In this document: positions 1 through 9,847 of the stretch, in pieces | Position numbering within the stretch: position 1 is the stretch's first letter | Layout: each line of letters opens with the position of its first letter | NCBI GenBank assembly: GCA_017453365.1 | Contig: JAFTKH010000034.1 | Coordinates: 1 to 45,196 of the forward strand | Source of the DNA: Clostridia bacterium | GTDB taxonomy: Bacteria > Bacillota > Clostridia > Oscillospirales > CAG-272 | Length of the DNA stretch: 45,196 bases | Reading direction: 5' to 3' | Notes under the pieces: model-generated | Databases searched by the model: none | Seen by the model: the letters and a program-made list of their open reading frames with translations, nothing else | What the model was told of the DNA's origin: nothing | Position numbers and translations under genes: made by a program

Positions 1-3000
1 ATCGTAGATACCTACTATATCACCTTGAATATTTTTTATGTACCAATAAGCATCCCATTCTCCGGCCGCGTAGTCCGCACCGTGATACTGAAAGCCTATC
101 GGTGAGCCGGTTCCGTCATATACGTATATTGTAACGTTTCCGTTAGTTTCTTCACCTACTAGTCTACTACCGTCAAGATAGTACGTAGTAGTAATACCGT
201 TTACGGTCTTCGACGTTCTTATTCCCTCGTCATTGTAGGTGAAGGTCATTACCTTATCTCCTACGACAGCACCGGTCAATAACCTTCCGGTCCACGTGAA
301 GCTCATCCCTCTGTAGCTTGTAGGATTTCCTATGCTGTCGTAGGATATTGCTTGGTTGCCAAATTGTGTGAGTGCATCTCCTAATGAGGCGTTCTCATAA
401 TACCGTACACTCGTAACATATGGGTCGGAAATACTTGGATTTTCGTCCATAAGTAACGGGCAAGTATCAACGGAAATAATATTTCCTGCCTCGTCATACG
501 TATAAATATCAGTATAGCCAACAAAATCACTATCTTCTCTTGCTAACCGCCCAAGCGAATCATATTCATACCAGGCAAAGGTACCGTAATTATCTACTAT
601 ACTAGTAATATTTCCGTTATCGTCATACGTGTAAGTATAGGATGCGGCAGTTCCGCTGTAAAGTATGCTGGTATAAGTCGCCACAAGATTTGACGTTCCG
701 TACTCTGAATCAACGTAGGTATACATTTGTATGTTATCAAAGCATTGATGAACGTCACCGTCGACTGTATAGGTTAGCCTCTTTTCAACAACTCTACCAA
801 AGCTATCGTACGTATACGTTTCCGTACCCGTTGCGTTCGGCGACGAAAGAGAGGTATTCGTTACCCTGCCCTCGCTGTCGTATGAGTAAAGGTAAGTCGT
901 GCTCGCGACACTTGAGTCGCCATAATTAATTTTGTATGACAGAGACGATAGCTGACCCTTGTCGTTATACATTCTATCCGACGAATAGGTGTGATGCACC
1001 TCATTATTTTTGTACTCTATATAGCCGGTAAGTCTGTTGTTCACGTCGTACTTGTACTCCGTGGTTATACCCGAGAGATTATCCGTGAAGCTGTGAACCT
1101 GTCCGTCTGCCGTATATTCGTACGAGTACGCAAGAGTCTTCGTTCCGTTATTAGTATACCACACCATCGAAAGAAGCTCAAGTGAATTATATTCATATTC
1201 CACTATAAAGCCGTTACCGTACGTAATCTTATTCAACTTTCCGTTCCTATCGTTATACGTATAGGTTGCAAGGGTATTGTTACCCGCAGATACGGATGAA
1301 GCGTTTCCGAACACGTCGTAGGTGAAGGTGTAGACTGTTGACGGGGTGGTTATCGTGCTTAGGAGATTGTTCGCGTTATAAGCATAAGATATATTCTCTG
1401 CTCCCGTAACAGAGCTATACTGTGTCGCGGATACGTAGCTTGCCGGCATTACTCCCGTAAGATTTCCAACTGCGTCGTAGGTATAGGAAAGCCCGGTATT
1501 CTCGTCTACGTTCACAGAAGCAAGCAATCTGCCCGTCGAGCTATCGTAATAGTAGCGCATATCTCTTCCGAGACCGTCGGACTCCGTAAGCATAGCACCG
1601 AATATCTTCGAGCCTGCCGTCGTTTCATAGCTATAGGCATTATACAGCTTCTTCGTTCCCGACACCTGTGCGAGGCTCGCGTCTGTCTCGAAGGTTTCGA
1701 CGGCCGTGCATAGGCCGTAGGTGTTATACGTATAATTAGTTCTCGTCTTCGGCGTCTTTGTTATTACGCTATCTCTATTCGAAAGATTTATGGGGTAATC
1801 AAGCCCCGACAAATACGTAAAGCTGTAATCAACAGAGTAGCTTATCTTATTTCCCGTGTAAACGTAATCGGTTATCTCTCCGCGGTTGTTAGCAGCTCTC
1901 GTAAGGTTCCTATCCGAGTTGTACTCGTAATACTCGGCATAGAAGATATTATCCTTCTGCTTAAGCAAGCCATTCGAGTAATACTCATATCTCTCTACGT
2001 CAGAGCCCGTTGCATTCGTGACGGAGATATTATCAAAGAGGGCGTAGCCCTGCGGCTGATAGGAATACTCGCAGTACACGTCTATAGCCTTAACACAGCG
2101 ATAGTCGTTAGTATCCGATGAATCTGCCTCATATTTAGTCGAGAACGAGCCGCCCGCAAACTGCCAGCCCGTGGCACTCGGGATAAAGTCGAAGCTATGG
2201 GACACTACGACATCGGTGCCGTTTACTCCCTGGTAGTATATAACGTCGACCCTTATTCTGAATTTCGACATGTCTGCGAGTGATGCATTTTCAGCCTTCG
2301 CAAAACCGCCGACTATATAGCTATATCCTGCGTTGCTATAGAATGCCGAGGGCTCGTAGTCGTAGTTCCATAGGTCTGTCGCGGATATTTCATATATCCT
2401 CTGCTTTACGTATCTTTCGCTTGTAAGCTCGCCTGTGACCTGTGCTGTGTTGGTGAAGGGATAATCTCCGCTCACGACAGAGGGCACGGTAAGCGAGGAG
2501 TCTGGTGTCCAGTATTCGGACACGGGTACAGAGGCTGCCGAGTAGTTAAAGCCCGAGGTATCAAAGCTACCAAGGCTCACAAGACTAAATTCAGAGCCGC
2601 CTAGGTTATTCGATAGCATTACACGGTCTATCTCCAGCACGGTTGCCGAGCTATCCGCCGCCGCCCTCGTAAACTCGAGGGATATTTTCACGTTATCCGT
2701 GCTGGCTATTGTGAAGGAGGTTGAGAAGGTGGGTTTAATACCGTTCGAAAGGTTTTCGTTTAGGGAGATAGTGTCGCTATGCGAAAAGCCCGTGCCCGTG
2801 ACCGAGGTTACTGTCACTCTACCCGAGATATTGGCGCAACCCTGTGTATGGTAGGGGAAGGTGAGCGTATACGCTCCGGGGGTCAGCCTGACATATTGGG
2901 ACAGTGTTGCGGTTGAGCCGAGGTCGGGAGATATTCTCGCGGAATAGTCGCCCTCGCCGTCAAAGTTAGTTTCATTTACCTTATAGACGTTTCCGGTCAC

Positions 3001-5760
3001 AAACCAATAGTTATCAAAAGCCGTGCCTGACGAAGATTCTTCAAAGTCACCGTTTAAGAGATAGTTAACGGCAGAGCCGCCTATTACGGTCTGCTCCTTA
3101 AGGTTGTTCCTTACGTTCTCCTGTGTCTCGTATTTACCGACGGTAGCGCCGTGAATCTCGGTATTTCCTTCCTCGAAGGAATATACGCTTACAGCACGTC
3201 CCTCGTTATCGAAGGTGTAACGGGTTATTATATCGTCGGCGGTATAGATCATCTCGTCGTTACCCGTAGTTCTTTTATCCGTATAACCTGTATGGTATGT
3301 AAACGCAACCGTTTGCCCCTGTGCTCCGACTGCATAGTGAACGACTTCTGAAACCTTATCTCCGTTCAATATATATAAAATGCTTTGCTGTAAAAGGTTA
3401 TCTACTGCATTTGTTATATAATTTCCCGAGTAGCCGTAGCTCGCCGTCGCGTCAACGGTTATGTTTGCGAGACTACTCGCAGACATAGCGAAATTATCCC
3501 AGTTAGTAAGAGTTACAGCCGAGTTGCCGTGCGCGTAGTCTATCTGCCTCAAATATTTTCCTGAGGTTGATAGTGCACCGCTCGAGGTTTCGGAATATCT
3601 GAAAACTACAGCTTCTCTGCTCGTCGGATTATAAACCATCTTCAACATACCGCTCGAATAATAGTAAAGCTCGAGCATATCTATAGCAGAAAGACCGTAT
3701 GGTACGAGAGAGACTTTTGTCGGGCGGTTTTGGTCATCAAAGGTAAACTGTATAGAATTGCCCGACTCATCTGTTATTTTAGTAAGCTGCCATGCAGCTA
3801 GGACTGAGCTTGAAACGTTCGTAGTTACCGGTGAGAACGTTCTCGTGACGTTGCTATCATCCGTAATGCTTACAGTGCCGTCAGAGTTTGGCACGAGTCG
3901 CATCGACAGACCATTTTCGTCAACGTATGTACTAAGGCTTTCGGAAGACAAATGAAACCCGTGCTCCGTTCCGTCTGCATCCGCATATACGTAATAGTAC
4001 ACTGTAACGGCCGCTTCGTCTATATAGCTTTTTTTCACCAGAGTTTCCGTTATACTTAACTTAAAACCATAGGGCATAAAGGAAGTGTTATAGGCAGTCT
4101 CTGTTCTTCCGTAGACGTACGGATGCCCTGCTAGCCAAGCATTATACATAAGCGTGGGAGTATATGAAAGTAGGCTATCCGTGGTGCTCAAGGTTGGTAT
4201 AGCCAAATGAAGCTGACCGGTTGCTAAATTCACGCTTCCCGTACCTGCAATTCCAATACTGTGAGTGCTGTAGCTTTGGTAATCCTCAATGCCGCTTATG
4301 TTTTTGTACGTTATAGTCAATGCAGGTCGGCTCGAATAATCAGCTGTTGCCTCTGAAGAATTACAGGTAAAGATAGATGTGTAACCCTCCGGTGGCTTAA
4401 GAGCCAATCCGTAATTTACGCCGCCGTACCATTTTTTAGCAATCGGAGTCACGTTCCATATCAAATCACCGGTAATTATCGCACTGTAATCTATAACGGT
4501 AGTTCCCAACGTTCCTTTTGGGCTTGTAGTACTTACATAGTCGTTATACGTCAGATTTTCATCCCAATCAGTCAATACCTCATATACGGCTACGTAGCCG
4601 TTTTTCTTTAAAAGCGCAGAAGCGAGCGCAAGCTCTGCATTTGTTATATATGCCGAAGTGGGTATCGACGGAAGCACCGTCGCTTTCCAATATGCATATG
4701 AGCCACTATTTATGGATAGCGTTAAAGACGATCCATACGATGAAGAGGGATTTGTCGAAGATATGTACGTATCCTGTACCGCTGACGTGCTCATAATTAT
4801 AACAGGGTCGACAGTTACGGGGAATACTCTTGCTTCATCATTCATCCACTCGGTAGATACGCTGACGGTAAGCGCGTATTTGCCGTTTCCTGCGTGGACG
4901 AAGATATAAGATGCTGCATCTCCCGGGGCGTGCGAAAGCTCGGAGTCATATACGACGGGTGCAGGTATCGTATACTTAACGTCACCGTTTGTATCGTATA
5001 TCCTGATTTCGTCATCATTAAGTGCCGCAGTGAGCCCATTAAGCTTTAAGTTAAAGGTATAGGAATAGCTCTCTTTCCTTTCCTTAACTATTATATTTTC
5101 CTTTATATTACCGGATGACAGAACGTACTCAATATCCACGCCATCAAGGATATTCTCATATAATATTGACGAAGTCAATCTCTCGAGGTTCATCATCTTC
5201 TGAAGCTCGGTTAGCTCCTCGGCATCCGTCCCGTTCGTTACAGTTCCGCGCACGCCCTTATTTGCGCCATCCAGCGACAGAGTAAGCTTCGTTCCCTTAT
5301 CCTTAAGGGTATAGATTACCTCGTTTCCGGTTATTTTCTTTACGAATTTTACTCTTTCTCCGCTATTTGAAACGGTTCCGTCGCTACCTTCGGTAAGAGT
5401 ATTATCTATATCCTGCCATGTGCCGTTATCGTCCATATAATGCACGGGGGACGTATACTGCGCTGCGACGAAGCTACCGTCCTCCCTGCGAAAGTGCTTC
5501 ACACTCTCCTCGCGCAGCTCCGTTATCTCGTATACTTCACTTATGTAATTTGTCGTGTCCTCTTCCGTCTCTGCATTATTTACGTAATCGGAGAGGACGT
5601 CATCCGTGTCTCCGATACTGCCTATAGCCTCCGCCGCTTCGGCGTACAAGACGGGTGGTACTACGTAAAAGCACAGAAGCAGGCATAATACTGCCGATAA
5701 AAGCTTTAAAAAGCCTTGCTTGCAAAATACTCGTCTAAAATCGGTTAGCATCTTTTTCAT
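1..5760 (-). CDS. Secreted YD/RHS-repeat protein with DNRLRE-like domain (C-terminus outside window)
   Basis: The frame is open for 1920 codons from the ATG at 5760 to the window edge; I checked it in frame and found no stop. Residues 1-45 form a signal peptide: a basic start, a long Leu/Val/Cys core, then YAEA as a likely cleavage site. Around residues 310-490 is a DNRLRE-type beta-sandwich (VQDTYISS, then TNAELALA and SRPALTITY). Next comes an RHS N-terminal segment (GSVNLATGQLHL). Residues about 920-1250 look like a carbohydrate-binding-type beta-sandwich. From about 1280 to the edge there are many YD repeats (YDDNGNITSI, YDSFGRVV, YDSLGRLA), and the last residues (YWYIKNIQGDIVG) match the end of an RHS core. 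Proteins of this kind are exported shells that often carry a variable C-terminal toxin, but that part is not visible here. The ribosome site AAGGAGGA lies 7 nt upstream. Confidence 0.9.
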   Translation of the reverse strand, partial: MKKMLTDFRRVFCKQGFLKLLSAVLCLLLCFYVVPPVLYAEAAEAIGSIGDTDDVLSDYVNNAETEEDTTNYISEVYEITELREESVKHFRREDGSFVAAQYTSPVHYMDDNGTWQDIDNTLTEGSDGTVSNSGERVKFVKKITGNEVIYTLKDKGTKLTLSLDGANKGVRGTVTNGTDAEELTELQKMMNLERLTSSILYENILDGVDIEYVLSSGNIKENIIVKERKESYSYTFNLKLNGLTAALNDDEIRIYDTNGDVKYTIPAPVVYDSELSHAPGDAASYIFVHAGNGKYALTVSVSTEWMNDEARVFPVTVDPVIIMSTSAVQDTYISSTNPSSSYGSSLTLSINSGSYAYWKATVLPSIPTSAYITNAELALASALLKKNGYVAVYEVLTDWDENLTYNDYVSTTSPKGTLGTTVIDYSAIITGDLIWNVTPIAKKWYGGVNYGLALKPPEGYTSIFTCNSSEATADYSSRPALTITYKNISGIEDYQSYSTHSIGIAGTGSVNLATGQLHLAIPTLSTTDSLLSYTPTLMYNAWLAGHPYVYGRTETAYNTSFMPYGFKLSITETLVKKSYIDEAAVTVYYYVYADADGTEHGFHLSSESLSTYVDENGLSMRLVPNSDGTVSITDDSNVTRTFSPVTTNVSSSVLAAWQLTKITDESGNSIQFTFDDQNRPTKVSLVPYGLSAIDMLELYYYSSGMLKMVYNPTSREAVVFRYSETSSGALSTSGKYLRQIDYAHGNSAVTLTNWDNFAMSASSLANITVDATASYGYSGNYITNAVDNLLQQSILYILNGDKVSEVVHYAVGAQGQTVAFTYHTGYTDKRTTGNDEMIYTADDIITRYTFDNEGRAVSVYSFEEGNTEIHGATVGKYETQENVRNNLKEQTVIGGSAVNYLLNGDFEESSSGTAFDNYWFVTGNVYKVNETNFDGEGDYSARISPDLGSTATLSQYVRLTPGAYTLTFPYHTQGCANISGRVTVTSVTGTGFSHSDTISLNENLSNGIKPTFSTSFTIASTDNVKISLEFTRAAADSSATVLEIDRVMLSNNLGGSEFSLVSLGSFDTSGFNYSAASVPVSEYWTPDSSLTVPSVVSGDYPFTNTAQVTGELTSERYVKQRIYEISATDLWNYDYEPSAFYSNAGYSYIVGGFAKAENASLADMSKFRIRVDVIYYQGVNGTDVVVSHSFDFIPSATGWQFAGGSFSTKYEADSSDTNDYRCVKAIDVYCEYSYQPQGYALFDNISVTNATGSDVERYEYYSNGLLKQKDNIFYAEYYEYNSDRNLTRAANNRGEITDYVYTGNKISYSVDYSFTYLSGLDYPINLSNRDSVITKTPKTRTNYTYNTYGLCTAVETFETDASLAQVSGTKKLYNAYSYETTAGSKIFGAMLTESDGLGRDMRYYYDSSTGRLLASVNVDENTGLSYTYDAVGNLTGVMPASYVSATQYSSVTGAENISYAYNANNLLSTITTPSTVYTFTYDVFGNASSVSAGNNTLATYTYNDRNGKLNKITYGNGFIVEYEYNSLELLSMVWYTNNGTKTLAYSYEYTADGQVHSFTDNLSGITTEYKYDVNNRLTGYIEYKNNEVHHTYSSDRMYNDKGQLSSLSYKINYGDSSVASTTYLYSYDSEGRVTNTSLSSPNATGTETYTYDSFGRVVEKRLTYTVDGDVHQCFDNIQMYTYVDSEYGTSNLVATYTSILYSGTAASYTYTYDDNGNITSIVDNYGTFAWYEYDSLGRLAREDSDFVGYTDIYTYDEAGNIISVDTCPLLMDENPSISDPYVTSVRYYENASLGDALTQFGNQAISYDSIGNPTSYRGMSFTWTGRLLTGAVVGDKVMTFTYNDEGIRTSKTVNGITTTYYLDGSRLVGEETNGNVTIYVYDGTGSPIGFQYHGADYAAGEWDAYWYIKNIQGDIVGIYD

Positions 5761-5906
5761 AATGACGTCCTCCTTTATTATTCAATTGTTTTCCTCTCGC
5801 TATCCATACTTAGGACTGCGACCCCGCTTTATTCTTTGTTTTATTTTATGCGCTTTTCCTTCGCCACCGCCTTTCATTTCCGGTATTTTGGTTTATTTAC
5901 AACTTT

Positions 5907-5936
5907 ATTATACCATAGAACCACTCTTCTACGCAA
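5907..5936 (-). promoter_or_regulatory. SigA-type promoter of the RHS-repeat gene
   Basis: On the minus strand TATAAT (5912-5907) is preceded by TGG, making an extended -10. A weak -35, TTGCGT, sits 18 nt upstream. It would give a leader of about 140 nt that is purine-rich and contains a small TCGC/GCGA hairpin just before the ribosome site. Confidence 0.6.
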
Positions 5937-6105
5937 TTGGCCGATTTTACAATACTAGAGGACGAAATATAGCTATTTTGACGGATTTCCTTCCATGTTT
6001 GTAAATCTTGGCTTGCATTTTGCAACCGAGTTATTAGCAAGGCCGCGAGAAATCTGTTTAGAACGGAGTAAGGCTTCAGGTGCCTTTAACCGAGACTTCT
6101 TCATT

Positions 6106-6137
6106 TCTTCAATTATTCACTATTCATTCTTCATTAG
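6106..6137. repeat. Degenerate AATGAATA simple-repeat tract
   Basis: Imperfect tandem copies of ATTCATT/CTTCATT. On the minus strand the tract follows the rpoC terminator, in the same sense as the longer tract after the PatB-type gene at 14290-14340. Confidence 0.6.
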
Positions 6138-6145
6138 TTATACAA

Positions 6146-6180
6146 AAAAGGTTTCCCTCTTTTACGAAGGGAAACCTTTT
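6146..6180 (-). terminator. rpoC intrinsic terminator
   Basis: A 12-bp stem (AAAAGGTTTCCC with GGGAAACCTTTT) and an 11-nt loop, followed on the minus strand by a T run. It begins 6 nt after the rpoC stop codon, so the RHS gene is not simply the tail of the rpoBC operon. Confidence 0.9.
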
Positions 6181-6185
6181 CTATT

Positions 6186-9100
6186 TTATTCTGCGTTGAC
6201 TGCAACCGACTCGGCCGCGGGCTCGGCTATTGCGAGCTCCTCACCCTCGGTGGCGGGGGCGGCTTCGTAGGAATAAACGACGGGGGTCTCCTCGGCCTCT
6301 CTGTCGACGTCGACGGAGTGGTATTTTCCAAGTCCCGTTCCTGCGGGAATAAGCTTACCGATAATGACGTTCTCCTTAAGGCCGAGAAGGTTATCGCGCT
6401 TACCCTTAAGGGCAGCCTCGGTAAGAACCTTCGTCGTCTCCTGGAAGGACGCGGCGGAGAGGAAGGACTCGGTCATAAGAGCCGCCTTCGTAATACCGAG
6501 AAGAAGCGGTGCTCCCTCGGCAAGGCGGAGACCTATCTCACCTGCATCAATTCTCGCCTGTATCTTATCGTTCTCCTCGCGGAACTCGAGCATATCTACC
6601 TTCGTTCCGACAAGAAGGCCTGTATCGCCTGCATCCTGCACCTCGACCTTCCTCGTCATCTGACGGGTTATACACTCGACGTGCTTATCGTTTATCTCAA
6701 CGTCCTCGCCGCGGTACACCTTCTGTACCTCGCGAATGATGTAATCATACACTGCGTCGATACCGTTCATACGAAGAACGTCCGCGGGGTTAAGGAAGCC
6801 CTCCGTGATAGGCTGGCCGCGCTTTACCTCCTCGCCGTCCTCAATGCAAAGGCGCATACCGAAGGGTATCTCGTATATTACGTCCTCGGCGGTGGGCTCG
6901 ACGGGGTGCATTATGCGAACTCTCGAGAGCTTCTTATCCGACTCGATACGGGCAGTACCCGTAAACTCGGTAACGATAGCAGTCTTCTTCGGCTTTCTAG
7001 CCTCGAAGAGCTCCTCGACTCTCGGAAGACCCTGTGTAATATCCGAGCCTGCGACACCTCCCGTATGGAAGGTTCTCATCGTAAGCTGTGTACCGGGCTC
7101 GCCGATAGACTGTGCCGCGATAACGCCGACAGCCTCACCGATAGCAACGGGTGTCCCGTGTGCCATATCCGCGCCGTAGCAGTGTACGCACACGCCGCGC
7201 TTCGCAAGACAGCGGAGAATGGTACGAACCTCAACAGACTTAATTCCGGACGCAACGATCTCCTTCGCCATCTCCTCGCTTATCATAGTGTTAGCGGGGA
7301 CGATGAGCTCGCCCGTCTCCTCGTTCACAACGTCGCCGACGGTATAGCGGCCGACAAGTCTGTCATAGAGCTTCTCGACGGGCACCTGACCCGAAACGAT
7401 ATCGGAAACCACGATACCTGCCGTAGCTCCGCAGTCCTCCTCGCGGACTATTATATCCTGCGATACGTCGACAAGACGGCGGGTAAGGTAACCCGAGTCT
7501 GCGGTACGGAGAGCGGTATCCGAAAGCGACTTACGCGAGCCCTTCGCACCCATAAAGTACTCGAGCATCGTAAGACCCTCACGGAAGTTCGACTTAATCG
7601 GTATTTCTATCGTTCTACCGTTGGTTGCGAACATAAGTCCGCGCATACCTGCGAGCTGACGCATCTGCTTCATAGAGCCGCGGGCTCCCGAGGTACATAT
7701 CATATTAAGCGAGTTGTAAGCATCAAGGTTGTCTATAAGGGCGTTCGTTACGGCATCGGTGGTCTTATCCCACACGTCGATGACCTGCTTATATCTTTCC
7801 TCGTCGGAAAGCTCACCCCAGTTAAATCTCTCGGTTATCTCGTCGACCTTCGCGGTAGCCTCTGCAAGGAGCTCCTGCTTCTTACCGGGTATCGTCATAT
7901 CGTAGACGGATATGGAGAGCGAGGATTTTGTCGAATACTTGTATCCCATAGCCTTGATATTATCAAGAACTGCGGCAGCCTCGGAGAAGCCGTGGAGTCT
8001 GATAGTACGGTCGACTATCTCCTTAAGCTTCTTACTTGTTGCGGCAAAATTAACCTCAAGTGAGAAGGGGTCCTTCGTTCTGTCGACGTATCCGAGGTCC
8101 TGCGGAATTTTGGTATTGAATATAAGTCTACCGTAGGTAGCGTCGATTATCTTACTCTGCTCTACACCGTCTATAACCTTCGTTACTCTTACCTTTATTG
8201 CGGCGTGGATACCGATTTCCTTATTCTCATAGGCCATCTCTACCTCGTTGAAATCACGGAAAATCTTACCCTCTCCGCGCTCACCGGGGTGGTCTATAGT
8301 AAGGTAATAGGAGCCGAGGACCATATCCTGCGAGGGAACGGTAACGGCCTTACCCGAAACGGGCTTCAAGAGGTTGTTGGCAGAGAGCATAAGGAATCTC
8401 GCCTCGGCCTGCGCCTCGCTCGAGAGGGGCACGTGAACGGGCATCTGGTCGCCGTCGAAGTCTGCGTTGAACGCGGGACAAACGAGGGGGTGAAGCTTTA
8501 TAGCTCTTCCCTCTACGAGCACGGGCTCGAACGCCTGTATCGACAGACGGTGGAGCGTAGGTGCACGGTTAAGAAGGACGGGATGCTCCTTAATTACGTA
8601 TTCGAGCGCGTCCCATACCTCGGGAGCGGTTGCTCTGTCGGCCTTCTTCTTCGCGTCCTTTATGGAATTAGCCTTCTGGGTCTCGATAAGTCTCTTCATA
8701 ACGAAGGGCTTAAAGAGCTCGAGCGCCATTTCCTTCGGAAGACCGCACTGGAATATCTTAAGGTCGGGTCCTACGACGATAACCGAACGTCCCGAGTAGT
8801 CGACACGCTTACCGAGAAGGTTCTGACGGAAGCGTCCCTGCTTACCGCGGAGTATCTCGGAGAGCGACTTCAAGGGTCTGTTCGACGCTCCCGTTACCGC
8901 CTTACCGCGCTTACCGTTATCGATAAGAGCGTCGACGAACTCCTGGAGCATTCTCTTCTCGTTTCTTACGATTATCTCGGGGGCACCCATCTTAATGAAA
9001 TTCTTAAGACGGTTGTTTCTGTTTATAACTCTTCTGTAGAGCTCGTTTATATCGGATGCTGCGAAGCGACCGCCGTCGAGCTGTACCATAGGACGGATAT

Positions 9101-9806
9101 CGGCGGGAAGCACGGGAAGCGCCTCAAGTATCATCCACTCGGGACGGTTGCCCGATTTTCTGAACGCCTCGACCACCTCGAGTCTCTTTATTATCTTCGC
9201 CTTTTTCTGTCCCGAGCTCTCCGCAAGCTTCTCGCGAAGGTCATTTGCAAGCTCGTCAAGGTCGATAGCTGCTAGCAGCTCCTTTACCGCCTCGGCGCCC
9301 ATTCCCGCCTTAAAGTCGTCGCCGTACTTCTCCCTCGCGCTCTTGTATTCCGCGTCGGTGAGAAGCTGCTTCGACTCAAGGGGAGTCATACCGGGGTCGA
9401 TAACGATATATCTTGCAAAATAGAGCACGCGCTCAAGGAGTCTCGGAGTTATATCGAGCATAAGGCCGATTCTCGAGGGAAGAGCCTTAAAGTACCAGAT
9501 ATGAGAAACGGGGGTTGCGAGCTCTATATGGCCCATACGCTCACGGCGCACCTTCTTCGTGGTGACCTCAACGCCGCACTTCTCACAGATTTTACCCTTG
9601 AAACGGACTCTCTTATACTTACCGCAATGGCACTCCCAATCCTTCGTCGGGCCAAAGATCTTCTCACAGAAAAGACCGTCGGCTTCAGCCTTCAGGGTAC
9701 GGTAATTGATTGTCTCGGCCTTCGTTACCTCACCGTATGACCACGAACGGATCATTTCGGGAGAAGCAAGGCCTATCTTTATCGAATCAAATGTGTTTCT
9801 TTCCAT
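6186..9806 (-). CDS. rpoC: DNA-directed RNA polymerase subunit beta'
   Basis: Catalytic large subunit of RNA polymerase, 1206 aa, the usual length for Firmicutes without lineage-specific inserts. The N-terminal zinc ribbon has cysteines at 59, 61, 74 and 77. The rudder and lid region ([16 protein letters not shown]) lies at 332-347. The catalytic magnesium loop NADFDGD is at 447-453, with Asp 449, 451 and 453 all present. The second zinc site is the [13 protein letters not shown] region with an upstream cysteine in REEDCG. The bridge helix and trigger loop ([18 protein letters not shown]) are intact. One oddity is that the residue after DQM is Pro where Ala is near-universal (DQMPVHVPL). It lies 41 bp downstream of rpoB and is followed by a strong terminator. 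The ribosome site is weak, so translation may be coupled to rpoB. Confidence 0.98.
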   Translation of the reverse strand: MERNTFDSIKIGLASPEMIRSWSYGEVTKAETINYRTLKAEADGLFCEKIFGPTKDWECHCGKYKRVRFKGKICEKCGVEVTTKKVRRERMGHIELATPVSHIWYFKALPSRIGLMLDITPRLLERVLYFARYIVIDPGMTPLESKQLLTDAEYKSAREKYGDDFKAGMGAEAVKELLAAIDLDELANDLREKLAESSGQKKAKIIKRLEVVEAFRKSGNRPEWMILEALPVLPADIRPMVQLDGGRFAASDINELYRRVINRNNRLKNFIKMGAPEIIVRNEKRMLQEFVDALIDNGKRGKAVTGASNRPLKSLSEILRGKQGRFRQNLLGKRVDYSGRSVIVVGPDLKIFQCGLPKEMALELFKPFVMKRLIETQKANSIKDAKKKADRATAPEVWDALEYVIKEHPVLLNRAPTLHRLSIQAFEPVLVEGRAIKLHPLVCPAFNADFDGDQMPVHVPLSSEAQAEARFLMLSANNLLKPVSGKAVTVPSQDMVLGSYYLTIDHPGERGEGKIFRDFNEVEMAYENKEIGIHAAIKVRVTKVIDGVEQSKIIDATYGRLIFNTKIPQDLGYVDRTKDPFSLEVNFAATSKKLKEIVDRTIRLHGFSEAAAVLDNIKAMGYKYSTKSSLSISVYDMTIPGKKQELLAEATAKVDEITERFNWGELSDEERYKQVIDVWDKTTDAVTNALIDNLDAYNSLNMICTSGARGSMKQMRQLAGMRGLMFATNGRTIEIPIKSNFREGLTMLEYFMGAKGSRKSLSDTALRTADSGYLTRRLVDVSQDIIVREEDCGATAGIVVSDIVSGQVPVEKLYDRLVGRYTVGDVVNEETGELIVPANTMISEEMAKEIVASGIKSVEVRTILRCLAKRGVCVHCYGADMAHGTPVAIGEAVGVIAAQSIGEPGTQLTMRTFHTGGVAGSDITQGLPRVEELFEARKPKKTAIVTEFTGTARIESDKKLSRVRIMHPVEPTAEDVIYEIPFGMRLCIEDGEEVKRGQPITEGFLNPADVLRMNGIDAVYDYIIREVQKVYRGEDVEINDKHVECITRQMTRKVEVQDAGDTGLLVGTKVDMLEFREENDKIQARIDAGEIGLRLAEGAPLLLGITKAALMTESFLSAASFQETTKVLTEAALKGKRDNLLGLKENVIIGKLIPAGTGLGKYHSVDVDREAEETPVVYSYEAAPATEGEELAIAEPAAESVAVNAE

Positions 9807-9847
9807 TTATTTCTGCAAGTTCAAAAGAACCTTTTCCCTTCTGTAAA

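Larger units (their letters stand above)
5761..6185. other. Intergenic region between rpoC and the RHS gene
   Basis: This 425-bp spacer holds the rpoC terminator, a degenerate ATTCATT-type simple repeat, the RHS promoter and its 140-nt leader. I see no convincing coding frame. The stretch 6000-6100 has no feature that I recognise. Confidence 0.7.

Noticed and set aside
5770..5890. Possible c-di-GMP (GEMM-type) riboswitch in the RHS gene leader
   Set aside because: The leader is purine-rich and has GGGGTC and CTAAG words, but the conserved GGCAAACC, GNRA tetraloop and receptor order are not there. cmscan against RF01051 would settle it.
6318..8063. 581-aa plus-strand frame opposite rpoC
   Set aside because: It is the complement of a highly conserved gene; long antisense frames follow from the codon bias.
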